Source: Candidatus Acidulodesulfobacterium acidiphilum (GTDB taxonomy: Bacteria; SZUA-79; Acidulodesulfobacterales; Acidulodesulfobacteraceae). From it: DNA of 64,000 nucleotides. Positions 50,129 through 57,807 of this stretch are shown piece by piece. The notes below the pieces were generated by a model. It saw only the letters and a program-made list of their open reading frames with translations, was not told where the DNA came from and made no database searches. The position numbers and the translations under genes are program-made. The stretch covers positions 62,001-126,000 of the forward strand of contig SHMQ01000002.1 in the NCBI GenBank assembly GCA_008534395.1. Direction: 5' to 3'. Every line of letters begins with the position of its first letter. The first letter of the stretch is position 1.

Positions 50129-50407
50129 CTAAAATTTTGAAAGCTGAGCAAGTTTTTTATTAATATTTTGCGTTGAAATTTTCTTTTGTATTTGCTCATT
50201 TAATTGCTTTTGTCTTTTTTCGGCTCTTTTCTTATATACTTTTTTACCGGTAAATTGATAATTAAACTCATTCCAATCCCTAGAAAAAGCAATACTTTGC
50301 TTTTTGACAATAGCGTGTTGTTTATGTTGTTGATTTTCTATATAAAAAAATATCAAGATTAAAACCGGAATAAACAATAATAATATTTTGAACCATGAAC
50401 TTTTCAT
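50129..50407 (-). CDS. Membrane-anchored small protein, paralogue of 56,000-56,290
   Basis: 92 residues with an N-terminal span (WFKILLLFIPVLILIFFYIE) and a basic helical tail. IAFSRDWNEFNYQFTGKK matches TKFNRDWNNFNANFYGSK of the 96-aa protein at 56,000, and both have Lys/Gln-rich ends. A broken third copy lies at 54,307-54,450. Each member accompanies a secreted protein gene, so they may be membrane anchors or chaperones of that system (inference). Confidence 0.7.
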   Translation of the reverse strand: MKSSWFKILLLFIPVLILIFFYIENQQHKQHAIVKKQSIAFSRDWNEFNYQFTGKKVYKKRAEKRQKQLNEQIQKKISTQNINKKLAQLSKF

Positions 50408-50424
50408 AATTTGCCACCTCTATT

Positions 50425-51303
50425 CTATAATAGACCGCTTGTTAACATATCCGAGGCAATATCGTTTTTAATGCCATCGACCCAATTAACGGCTCTATCC
50501 CTTGTAGTATTTGAACTATAATCGCTATTTTTTCCGTATCCGATAGTAATTATATCGTTTTGACCGGCAAAATCAGCCTGAGGATTAAACCAGTCTAAAC
50601 CGCCCCATGATAATTTAGGTGACCCCTCAAGCGATAAGAAAACGCCGCCGCATTTAATATTTTTGCCGTATAAAACGCAGCTATGACTTTTTATTTCTCT
50701 TTTAATTTCTTTAAAAGAACTTTTTAACCTTTTATTTTGGTGCATAATTGCGGCTAGCAAAGAGGCTTCCGTATAAGCATAAAAAGCGTTTACCGATATA
50801 TTATCGACGGAACCGCCAATATTGTTATTTAAATCGTCAAAAGTTTGAGCTATAATTAATCCATAAGTTGCGGCACATATCATATAGTTTTTAACTTTTC
50901 TTTGATTTAATATTTTTGTTTTCATTCCTAGTTCCTGCGAATTATTCATATATTGTAAAGCGTAGGTATCTATTACCTGAACACCTGAATAATCTTTTCT
51001 GACTCCAGTCACAAAAGAGCTTAAAGTTTTAGGATTTGTAACTAAACCGCATTTTTCAAAAAAAGGAACTGTTTGCTCTAATCTTGACAAATAAGGTAAA
51101 TAAAGAGAATATATAGCTAAAGTTTTTGTAAATTCTGCTTTATTTGTCATAGCCCTTTTTTGGTCTAAAGCTTGTTTTTCGGCAACTGATAAATCGGAAT
51201 TTGCGGAAACCCCTACCGACATCGCAAACGCTCTGCTATCTATTATTGCTAACAAAAATAAAACAACAAAACTTGATATAATTAATATTTTTTTTATCAT
51301 CAT
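50425..51303 (-). CDS. Secreted protein (292 aa), possible major envelope component
   Basis: Starts at ATG 51303 (AGGTAAAAAA upstream). Signal peptide MMIKKILIISSFVVLFLLAI ... RAFA, then a helical domain and a C-terminal Cys/Gly-rich part (SCVLYGKNIKCGGVFLSLEG, LSWGGLDWFNPQADF). The Cys-Gly pattern loosely resembles the N-terminal ISCTNGSCVGSDGALKIYWE of the 364-aa protein at 54,899. Unrecognised. Confidence 0.7.
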   Translation of the reverse strand: MMIKKILIISSFVVLFLLAIIDSRAFAMSVGVSANSDLSVAEKQALDQKRAMTNKAEFTKTLAIYSLYLPYLSRLEQTVPFFEKCGLVTNPKTLSSFVTGVRKDYSGVQVIDTYALQYMNNSQELGMKTKILNQRKVKNYMICAATYGLIIAQTFDDLNNNIGGSVDNISVNAFYAYTEASLLAAIMHQNKRLKSSFKEIKREIKSHSCVLYGKNIKCGGVFLSLEGSPKLSWGGLDWFNPQADFAGQNDIITIGYGKNSDYSSNTTRDRAVNWVDGIKNDIASDMLTSGLL

Positions 51304-51314
51304 TTTTTTACCTA

Positions 51315-51488
51315 TTATATTATTAATGCTAAAATAATCAAAAATGCTGACGAAGCCATAATTACCCAACCATCACACGATATTGAAAATCTTGAATAAT
51401 TAGAATAATTATAAGGTGCAATCAATGAATTAAATATATGTGAATAATTATAAGGCGTAATCAATGAATTAAATATATGCATTATCAT
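51315..51488 (-). CDS. Small membrane peptide with tandem repeat (57 aa)
   Basis: A 57-codon frame, ATG 51488 after AAGAGGTAAATA, overlapping the end of the 84-aa gene by 20 bases. It begins with two tandem copies of HIFNSLI[TA]PYNYS (from a 39-base DNA repeat at 51,400-51,480) and ends with a hydrophobic span (VIMASSAFLIILALII). It ends 12 bases before the 292-aa secreted protein gene. The overlap and ribosome site support translation. Confidence 0.55.
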   Translation of the reverse strand: MIMHIFNSLITPYNYSHIFNSLIAPYNYSNYSRFSISCDGWVIMASSAFLIILALII

Positions 51489-51723
51489 TATTTACCTCTT
51501 GACGATTGCCAGCCTTTAATTTTTTAACAAAATCAATGTAAGATTTTTTACTTATTTTTTTATCTTTAATTGACTTTTGTAAGATTTCTATTTGTTTTTT
51601 TATAGATATTTTTTTGTCAATCATTAACTTTATTTCGTCTTGAAAAGATTCCAGAAAATTTTCATTTGACGTTAAAATATCTATCTCTTTTTTAATCTTT
51701 TCTTTTACTTTTTTGATATTCAT
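51469..51723 (-). CDS. Helical DNA-associated-like protein (84 aa)
   Basis: Lys/Ile-rich helices. The middle, DKKISIKKQIEILQKSIKDKKISKKSYIDFVKK, has the I-x2-L-x6-S-x2-x-I...IS..S..DFV pattern of small helix-turn-helix accessory proteins common in conjugation operons. First gene of the minus-strand operon; its leader is the right copy of the 279-bp inverted repeat (AAAAGGTGAACAATA). Confidence 0.65.
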   Translation of the reverse strand: MNIKKVKEKIKKEIDILTSNENFLESFQDEIKLMIDKKISIKKQIEILQKSIKDKKISKKSYIDFVKKLKAGNRQEVNNDNAYI

Positions 51724-51726
51724 TAT

Positions 51727-52005
51727 TGTTCACCTTTTAATCAATTTTTTGTTTTGTTTCTATATATAGTATACAATTAAAAAGCCTGCGACCCCTTTTA
51801 TCATTTAATGTTGCGGGTTTTTTAGAAATTTTAAACGGAATTACGCGGGTTTGAGGGGTGTAAATTAGGCCTATCATAGCGCAATCATTTGCGTTTGAGG
51901 TAGTTTTTTTTAATGTTTTGCCGGAAATGATAGAAAAAAAGGCTATGATAAAGATAATGACACTTTAGTGCGTAGTGTGTGCAAATTCAATAGGCGTAAG
52001 CCTTA
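51727..52005 (-). repeat. 279-bp inverted repeat, right copy
   Basis: Mirror image of 39,824-40,102 with only a few mismatches. Gives the minus-strand operon the same leader as the relaxase operon. Homologous recombination between the copies would invert the 11.6-kb segment between them. Confidence 0.9.
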
Positions 52006-52008
52006 TTT

Positions 52009-52512
52009 TTAATAAACAGCGCTTAAACTTTTTAAAAAATCTTTATAATCAACTTTTCTATCATCTAATAAATTTAGTATTTCGATTTTGTTAACAATTT
52101 TTGCCATATTAAATATTCTAGTCTCAATTTCTTGAAAAATATTTTGTTCTAAATCGGCTCTTAAGATTTCGTAAAAACCTCCAAGAATGTTATAACAATC
52201 AAGCTGAAATACTAAATCTTTATTGTCAAAATTATATGTTATAAAGCTGTTATCCAAAGTCTGTAAAATTTTAACAGGTTCTGTTTTAAGCAGTCTAAAA
52301 TTTATTATTGATTCTTCTACTTTTTCTAAAATATTTTTAAATAAATATTCAGATTCAATTGTAAAACCTTGAGCAACCTTTTTTTCTTGTTGTTCCGATA
52401 AAAATTTCATAAAAATTAATGTTAATAAACAATTTTTTTCGCAGGGCTCGTCAAAATTAATTTCGCTTTTTACTTCTTTTAAAATTTTTAAAATAGCTTT
52501 TTTATTTTTCAT
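52009..52512 (-). CDS. Hypothetical protein (167 aa)
   Basis: Unrecognised, helical and acidic, with CEKNCLLTLIFMKF and several long helices (KNILEKVEESIINFRLLKTE). Start at ATG 52512 after GAGGTGGAAAAA; the leader and promoter duplicate those of the primase gene. It stops right at the edge of the 279-bp repeat. Confidence 0.65.
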   Translation of the reverse strand: MKNKKAILKILKEVKSEINFDEPCEKNCLLTLIFMKFLSEQQEKKVAQGFTIESEYLFKNILEKVEESIINFRLLKTEPVKILQTLDNSFITYNFDNKDLVFQLDCYNILGGFYEILRADLEQNIFQEIETRIFNMAKIVNKIEILNLLDDRKVDYKDFLKSLSAVY

Positions 52513-52545
52513 TTTTTCCACCTCAATATAAAGTTTTTTAATGAA

Positions 52546-52573
52546 ATATTAATACACAAAAAAAATAAGTCAA
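52546..52573 (-). promoter_or_regulatory. Promoter duplicated from the primase leader
   Basis: On the minus strand TTGACT (52568-52573), 16 bases, TAATAT (52546-52551), then GAGGTGG before ATG 52512. About 60 bases match 35,905-35,966 in the opposite orientation, which would give the two operons the same regulation. Confidence 0.7.
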
Positions 52574-52599
52574 ATTAAAAACCTATAAACTCAACAATA

Positions 52600-53184
52600 T
52601 CAAAGGATTGCTGTTTTATATCTTTCACTAAACTTTAAAACTTTTAAAACGTAATGGTGGACATTATCCGTAGGATTTGTGGATGTCGGCAGATGTTTTG
52701 TTTTCAAAAAATAAAGGGCGGCGTTATAACCGGCGTTATAACCGGCTATAGCATAAGCAATTTGAGAAAAATTTTTTAAAAGAAAGCTTAAATATTCAAT
52801 ACCTATTCTAATATTTAATTTTTTATTGTTAATCAATTCTTCACATGAAAAGTTTTTATGCGTAATAAATAAAGCCGTTGCCGGTTCTATTTGCATTATA
52901 CCGCAAGCCCCTGCCGGAGATTTTAAATATCTGCCGTTATTGCTCTCTTCCTTTATGATTCCTTTCACTAAGGCAGGGCTTACTTTATAAATTTTAGAGT
53001 AATATTTAATATAGTTATTAACGTTATTTTTACAAGCCTTTAATAAAACATTTTTATATTGATTTAAAGAAATAATTTTTAATGTAAATATAGTTTTTAT
53101 AGGCTTTTGTTTATTATTGCTTTTAAAAAATAAACCGTTAAATAATAATATTGCCGTTATTGTAATGATTATGTATTTTGTCAT
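52600..53184 (-). CDS. Lytic transglycosylase (SLT family)
   Basis: 194 residues from ATG 53184. N-terminal membrane anchor or signal (MTKYIIITITAILLFNGLFF). SLT domain: LVKGIIKEESNNGRYLKSPA (catalytic Glu in E-E-S), GACGIMQIEPATA, NIRIGIEYLSFLL and YAIAGYNAGYNAALYFL. Cleaves peptidoglycan locally; conjugative elements use such enzymes to place the transfer channel. A terminator hairpin of the upstream unit overlaps its leader. Confidence 0.93.
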   Translation of the reverse strand: MTKYIIITITAILLFNGLFFKSNNKQKPIKTIFTLKIISLNQYKNVLLKACKNNVNNYIKYYSKIYKVSPALVKGIIKEESNNGRYLKSPAGACGIMQIEPATALFITHKNFSCEELINNKKLNIRIGIEYLSFLLKNFSQIAYAIAGYNAGYNAALYFLKTKHLPTSTNPTDNVHHYVLKVLKFSERYKTAIL

Positions 53185-53192
53185 GATAATAA

Positions 53193-53222
53193 AAAAGCCC
53201 AATAAATATCATTGGGCTTTAA
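53193..53222 (-). terminator. Hairpin terminator upstream of the transglycosylase gene
   Basis: AAAGCCCAAT-GATATTT-ATTGGGCTTTTTT on the minus strand: a strong stem followed by a T run, ending transcripts coming from about 53.3-54 kb. Confidence 0.8.
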
Positions 53223-53269
53223 ATAATAGTTTTTGTTATTCTAGATTTTAAAAACCTGTCGTAAGTGCT

Positions 53270-53335
53270 GAAAGCGCGCTAGCGTAAGTGCTAACGAGCC
53301 GGCGGGCGCCGTCTCTAGCGCTCGCCAAGGCTTAA
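53270..53335. repeat. GC-rich palindromic repeat (GCGCTAGCG family)
   Basis: Contains GCGCGCTAGCG, CTAACGAGCCGGCGGGCGCC and TAGCGCTCGCC. Close relatives occur at 61,390-61,467, inverted at 37,230-37,270, and partly at 60,319-60,345 and 59,402. Much richer in GC than the surrounding DNA; a dispersed repeat peculiar to this element. Confidence 0.7.
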
Positions 53336-53420
53336 ATGAGCAAAACAATCTGACTTTTTATAGGTTCAGCAGGAAATTTTATGGGAGATAATGGAAATCC
53401 AAATAGTATATAAATCTTTT

Positions 53421-53654
53421 TTACTTAAATCCAATACCGAAATCGTTAAAATCTGAACCGGAAGGATTACCATAGGTATCTATCCCATTTATAGTAGGTA
53501 AACCATTAGCGGGATTTACTCCGTGTTCAGTATTATCATTATCTTCAAAAGTGCTATTATTTTCGGTAGATTTTGAGCTATTTTTTATACTCAAAATTCC
53601 TATTATTACCAACACCAATATGGGAATCGTAATAAATAATATTGAACCTATCAT
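53421..53654 (-). CDS. Single-span membrane protein (77 aa)
   Basis: N-terminal span (IGSILFITIPILVLVIIGIL) then a polar Asn/Asp/Gly-rich outer part (TENNSTFEDNDNTEHGVNPA). AAGGAGGATAAAAAA precedes the ATG. Unrecognised; one of several small anchored proteins in this block. Confidence 0.6.
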   Translation of the reverse strand: MIGSILFITIPILVLVIIGILSIKNSSKSTENNSTFEDNDNTEHGVNPANGLPTINGIDTYGNPSGSDFNDFGIGFK

Positions 53655-53737
53655 TTTTTTATCCTCCTTAATTTTATATTTTATTAATTTAATTGTAAAT
53701 CAGTTTTTAATATAACTTGATATTTATAATTAATTTA

Positions 53738-53953
53738 TTAAATTAAATACACTAAAATTAAAACTAACACACTAAAACCATTAAACATTAAATTAACATC
53801 AAAATCATTATTTTTTATCTTACTTAATCTTATTTTAACCCAACCTTTATTTTTAGCTAAACCCCAATTTTTTATCGGTTTATAAACTATTCCTGCCGGA
53901 GTCCAAATATCCAACATTAAATGGGTTATTCCAACTATTAACCCCTGTATCAA
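53738..53953 (-). pseudogene. Fragment of a YdjM-like (DUF457) membrane hydrolase
   Basis: 71 codons with IQGLIVGITHLMLDIWTPAG, matching the conserved G-x3-H-hhLD-x-hTp-x-G block of YdjM/DUF457 inner-membrane proteins, then one more span at the end. The N-terminal half of the family (its first spans) is missing, the only start is a TTG without ribosome site, and an AT-rich gap precedes it. Most likely a decayed remnant. Confidence 0.55.
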
Positions 53954-54036
53954 AATATATAATAAAAATTTATGTGAAGTTTAAAGCTTGTGTTTATGGA
54001 TTTAGCACACATGCCAGGCAATAGTTAAGATAATGT

Positions 54037-54276
54037 TTAGTCATCATCGTGATTCATTGAAATAGGACAACCAATTGACATTGAGACTGGATCTGTAGTT
54101 CCCATTAGCTTATTCTTTTTTTTATCATCATCATAACCTGTAATTTTAATATTACCTTCAAGGATTTCTATTAATAGTATTAAAAACACTATTAATACAA
54201 TAGCGCCAATAGATAAAAGTATCCATAAAGGCAATGTTAAAATATTATTTAAAAAACCGTGATCATATATTGACAT
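54037..54276 (-). CDS. Single-span membrane protein (79 aa)
   Basis: One long span (about 13-41, LPLWILLSIGAIVLIVFLIL) with a short outer N-terminus and an acidic-basic tail ending SMNHDDD. AGGAGGTGTTAATAAA precedes the ATG. Unrecognised. Confidence 0.6.
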   Translation of the reverse strand: MSIYDHGFLNNILTLPLWILLSIGAIVLIVFLILLIEILEGNIKITGYDDDKKKNKLMGTTDPVSMSIGCPISMNHDDD

Positions 54277-54306
54277 TTTATTAACACCTCCTAAATTAAA
54301 TATATT

Positions 54307-54450
54307 AAAAAGTTAGCATTGAAATTGTTCTAATCACAGTTAAATTTTGTAGTCTATATATTTATAGTTTTATTAAAGTTTGACTACTAACCGACTATAT
54401 AAATAAAAACTACGAGCATGGACAGATATTAAAATAGATATTTAAATATA
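54307..54450 (-). pseudogene. Broken copy of the 96-aa anchored protein gene
   Basis: About 140 bases align with 56,149-56,290 (the N-terminal half of the 96-aa protein gene) at high identity, but the ATG has become ATA and small deletions break the frame. Probably the leftover of a local duplication. It overlaps the last bases of the 84-aa gene. Confidence 0.75.
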
Positions 54451-54696
54451 ATCATCTGAAGATATTTCTGTACTATCCCTACTAACATAAGAATAATCAT
54501 AGTTATAACTATTAAACGGATGATCGTCGTCGTCTTCACTATAATCTACATTAAAAGGACTTTTATTATAATCTACTTTGCTATTATAATAATGTAGCAT
54601 TTCTCCATTTTTTTTAGCAAAATAATTTTTTATTCTACCAATAAGTCCGAGTCCTATCATAATTATACCTAATATTATAATTATTGTATTTACCAT
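54442..54696 (-). CDS. Single-span membrane protein (84 aa)
   Basis: N-terminal span (NTIIIILGIIMIGLGLIGRI) followed by a basic patch (KNYFAKKNGE) and an Asp/Tyr/Ser-rich tail (SEDDDDHPFNSYNYDYSYVS). AAGAGGTAAATAAA precedes the ATG. Unrecognised. Confidence 0.6.
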   Translation of the reverse strand: MVNTIIIILGIIMIGLGLIGRIKNYFAKKNGEMLHYYNSKVDYNKSPFNVDYSEDDDDHPFNSYNYDYSYVSRDSTEISSDDYI

Positions 54697-54898
54697 TTTA
54701 TTTACCTCTTAAAACTTCAGTTATAATACATAATTAAAATAAACACGCCAAAAAACATTAAATTATAGGCTTGGGTTACGAAAATTAAAAGCGCCGTTGC
54801 TAATTATCTAGTCGTCGCTTTTTTCCTAGTCACTCATTAACCTAATTTCTTTATACAACCAAAAATTACAAAAGTCAAGTTATACATAATTTTTTAAC

Positions 54899-55993
54899 TT
54901 ATTTTTTCGCTTTCTTTATTGTATATACGATAAACCCAATTCCGCCAGCTAAAATTATAACAACAATTATTATTATAAAAAAAGAAGATTTATTATGGCT
55001 TGGGACTAAAACAAAATCTTTATATTTTTTAAAATCTGTTTTACTTATTGTAAAAACAATATGATTACCTGTAAAAAAATAAGTATTATTTTTTGATTTC
55101 CTAAGACCGTAATAATAATAAATAAAGTTTTTAGCATATGATTTATACGGTTTTTTGTATTTAATTGCCAAATATTCAATAATAGCGACTGATTTATTTT
55201 TTTTAGTAAGCTGCCCTATTGACTGATTTTTTACAAGTGTCATAAATAAATTTTTTTGAATTTTTCTTACTTCATTCACGTGTGTGATAAAAGGGTCATA
55301 AATAAAATTTCTGGATTTGGATATTAAACCCATATATAGAACTGACATTAAATAATTATCAGAACTTGTAATCGGTGTAAATATGTTTAATTTATCGACT
55401 ACTTTTTTATTATTGTGAAAAATAAACATCTGCAATAATTCATCTATTCGGTCATAATTTCCGGCACGATACAACGACAATATTTTTTTTGCGCCCTCTA
55501 CGACTTGCCAAATTGCTGGAGCGGCTGGATAGTAGTTTTTACCTATATAATAGGCAAAGTCAAGATTATAATTTATATTTATAGAGTTAGAATTACTAAG
55601 GTTTTGAGACATATTTTTTGATATATCATAAGCATTCTCTTTTTTCACCGATTTATCACTGCCGACGTTTATACCGGTTATTTCCGGTATGGAAATACCG
55701 GTCTTATTATCTATTTCGTTAATTAATTTATTAGAAACCGTTTTTGATGAATTTATTGAGTTTATAATTTGTTTATAATTTGAGATTGTAACAGGCAGAC
55801 CGTCTAAACCTGTAATATCTGCAAAAGTTGCGCTGTTAAGACCTATGCCTCCGGTTGGCGATTCCCAATAAATTTTTAAAGCTCCGTCAGAGCCAACACA
55901 AGACCCGTTTGTGCAGCTAATATTCATAGCGTATGATTTTACGCTTAAAAATACGGTTAAAACTAAACTAAAAATTACTAAAATTTTTTTCAT
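54899..55993 (-). CDS. Exported protein with C-terminal membrane anchor (364 aa)
   Basis: Signal peptide MKKILVIFSLVLTVFLSVKSYA, Cys/Gly-rich N-terminus (ISCTNGSCVGSDGALKIYWE), a Ser/Asn-rich middle, a helical domain, and a C-terminal span FFIIIIVVIILAGGIGFIVY with a basic stop-transfer KKAKK. So most of the protein is outside the cytoplasm, anchored in the inner membrane. The gene is followed by a small anchored protein (56,000). Unrecognised. Confidence 0.75.
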   Translation of the reverse strand: MKKILVIFSLVLTVFLSVKSYAMNISCTNGSCVGSDGALKIYWESPTGGIGLNSATFADITGLDGLPVTISNYKQIINSINSSKTVSNKLINEIDNKTGISIPEITGINVGSDKSVKKENAYDISKNMSQNLSNSNSININYNLDFAYYIGKNYYPAAPAIWQVVEGAKKILSLYRAGNYDRIDELLQMFIFHNNKKVVDKLNIFTPITSSDNYLMSVLYMGLISKSRNFIYDPFITHVNEVRKIQKNLFMTLVKNQSIGQLTKKNKSVAIIEYLAIKYKKPYKSYAKNFIYYYYGLRKSKNNTYFFTGNHIVFTISKTDFKKYKDFVLVPSHNKSSFFIIIIVVIILAGGIGFIVYTIKKAKK

Positions 55994-55999
55994 GATAAT

Positions 56000-56290
56000 T
56001 TATCTTATATTATTTAATTTTTTTTTGAGCTCTTTTTGTTGCTCTTTTTTCTTTTTTTCTTCTTTCTTTATATCATTTAATTTTTTTTGATAATTATCGG
56101 CTCTTTTTTGATAATCGTTTCCAGTCATAGCCTTTTTCGAGCCGTAAAAGTTAGCATTGAAATTGTTCCAATCACGGTTAAATTTTGTAGTCTGTATATT
56201 CATAGTTTTATTAAAGTTCGACTGCTGACCAACTATATAAAGAAAAACTACGAGCATGACGGGTATTAAAAAAAATAGATATTTAAACAT
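56000..56290 (-). CDS. Membrane-anchored coiled-coil protein (96 aa)
   Basis: N-terminal span (FKYLFFLIPVMLVVFLYIVG), the NRDWNNFNANF motif shared with the 92-aa protein at 50,129, and a Lys/Glu/Gln coiled-coil end (KKEEKKKKEQQKELKKKLNN). It is immediately upstream of the 364-aa exported protein gene, as the 92-aa paralogue is near the 292-aa one. Confidence 0.7.
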   Translation of the reverse strand: MFKYLFFLIPVMLVVFLYIVGQQSNFNKTMNIQTTKFNRDWNNFNANFYGSKKAMTGNDYQKRADNYQKKLNDIKKEEKKKKEQQKELKKKLNNIR

Positions 56291-56342
56291 AATATTATTA
56301 CCTTAATTTTATTTTTGTTACTTTTTAATCTGCCTATCTAAG

Positions 56343-56795
56343 TTAATTGTTGGCACTTTTTGCAATATCTAATTTTGCGTTGTTATTATCTTTGTTTACG
56401 TTGTTGTCGTTTTTTTTAATAGTTTTTGTATTCACATTATTTTTTTTACCGTAAATCTTTACAGAAACTATTGAAACCTTATTGCCTCTAAATTTAAAAA
56501 TTACACATCTACTTTTTACGTTTTTAGTGTGAAAAAATGTTAAATAAGTTGTGTTTGTGGTATATTTTCCGCAATATGACCAATTTCTATAGCCGTTTGA
56601 ATTATATTTTCTTGATGGAACTCCATATTTCGCTAAAATATAATTTTTACTTACGCCTTTTATAGATTTAACATTTTTTGATTTTATAAATCCGGCGCTT
56701 GACTGTCCTTTAACGTTATAAAACCCGCAACCGCTTAAACTTAAACCTAAAATTGCTAATATCGAAATTCCTAATAATAATTTTGTTTTTTTCAT
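56343..56795 (-). CDS. Lipoprotein with SmpA/BamE-like fold (tentative)
   Basis: 150 residues. Signal peptide with lipobox LSGC (cleavage before Cys23). The mature domain KGVSKNYILAKYGVPSRKYNS..YRNWSYC has the K-x-h-x-x-x-h-G-x-P pattern of SmpA/OmlA/BamE-type folds. A Lys/Asn-rich tail follows. It would sit in the outer membrane. GAGGTGTAATC precedes the ATG. Confidence 0.7.
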   Translation of the reverse strand: MKKTKLLLGISILAILGLSLSGCGFYNVKGQSSAGFIKSKNVKSIKGVSKNYILAKYGVPSRKYNSNGYRNWSYCGKYTTNTTYLTFFHTKNVKSRCVIFKFRGNKVSIVSVKIYGKKNNVNTKTIKKNDNNVNKDNNNAKLDIAKSANN

Positions 56796-56797
56796 GA

Positions 56798-57598
56798 TTA
56801 CACCTCTTTTTTTCTGATAATTAATCTTTTAAATAATTTTTTATTGCCAATTATAGGGCTAATTGCGTCTACTATTTCATACTTTTCTTTGTTATAACAT
56901 TTTAAAAAAGTAACAGGAACGCCGATTAAACCATTATAATTATTTGGTATATCTTTAATCTTATCTACATTAATTGCATTATAATTGTCGTATATATAAT
57001 ATGAACAATATTCTTTTCTAACATTCGTTTTATCTACTTTTTTAATATTGTTTAGCCATGCAGTCAAAACTTTAACTTTTGTTAAATCAGGCGTTAAAAA
57101 AGTGTTTGGATAATTATTACCGAGCCATATTTTGTCATTTTTTATTAAATTAAATATATTTTTATTTGTATAGGACAAAAAAGGAAATATTATTAAAAAT
57201 TTCTTATTATATTTAACCAATAAATCAATATATTCTATAAGTAAAGAAAATGGCGGATTAGTACAAATTATATCAGCCTTATTTAATAAAGCTATACAAT
57301 CAGGGCTTCTAAAATCTCCATTTTGCGATAATTTAGATTTAACAATTCCTTTTTTTGTTAATTCTATTTTATAATTTCCGTGTTTATGTGTTATTATTAA
57401 TTTTTTAAGTTTTAAATTATTAAAATTTTCTTTAAAATATAACCAAAAATTAGAAAATTCTGAATCGCAATTACAATATACTACTTTATTTTCAAATTGT
57501 TCTTTATAATAAGGCAGTTCTTTTTCTATGTCGCTTATTTGCGTATAAAATTCATCGTTTTTAACTTTTTTTGCTTTATTTAAATGTTTAGTGTTCAT
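56798..57598 (-). CDS. EcoRI-type adenine-specific DNA methyltransferase
   Basis: 266 residues. KNDEFYTQISDIEKELPYYK, VVYCNCDSEFSNFWLYFKEN and motif IV DIICTNPPFSLLIEYIDLLV match the MT_EcoRI family of N6-adenine methylases; KKFLIIFPFLSYTNKNIF and IWLGNN follow as expected. Somewhat shorter than the usual 320-350 residues. No restriction endonuclease is adjacent, so it is probably an orphan methylase that protects the element or alters its marking. Starts after AAGGAGAA, overlapping the zinc-finger gene upstream by four bases. Confidence 0.88.
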   Translation of the reverse strand: MNTKHLNKAKKVKNDEFYTQISDIEKELPYYKEQFENKVVYCNCDSEFSNFWLYFKENFNNLKLKKLIITHKHGNYKIELTKKGIVKSKLSQNGDFRSPDCIALLNKADIICTNPPFSLLIEYIDLLVKYNKKFLIIFPFLSYTNKNIFNLIKNDKIWLGNNYPNTFLTPDLTKVKVLTAWLNNIKKVDKTNVRKEYCSYYIYDNYNAINVDKIKDIPNNYNGLIGVPVTFLKCYNKEKYEIVDAISPIIGNKKLFKRLIIRKKEV

Positions 57599-57780
57599 TT
57601 CTCCTTATCTTTAAATTTAAAATAACTGCATTTTTCAAAATCTTGATATGATATAGCTTTTTCGCCATACTTGACTTTTTTAAGATAAGCTAAAGCTAAA
57701 TCAGTTATCAAAGTATTTTTACATTTCAAACCTACTTTAAGCGTTTCTAAATCACAGCCGCATTTTGGACATTTATTCAT
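57595..57780 (-). CDS. Small zinc-finger protein (61 aa)
   Basis: CPKCGCDLETL at the N-terminus plus KCKNT and KCSYFKFKDK give four to five cysteines in zinc-ribbon spacing. Translationally coupled to the methylase (four-base overlap). May be a DNA-binding or phage-Com-like translational activator partner of the methylase; the Com idea rests on size, cysteines and position only. Confidence 0.6.
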   Translation of the reverse strand: MNKCPKCGCDLETLKVGLKCKNTLITDLALAYLKKVKYGEKAISYQDFEKCSYFKFKDKEK

Positions 57781-57807
57781 AATTAAACCTGTGTTTAAGC
57801 AGAGCGC

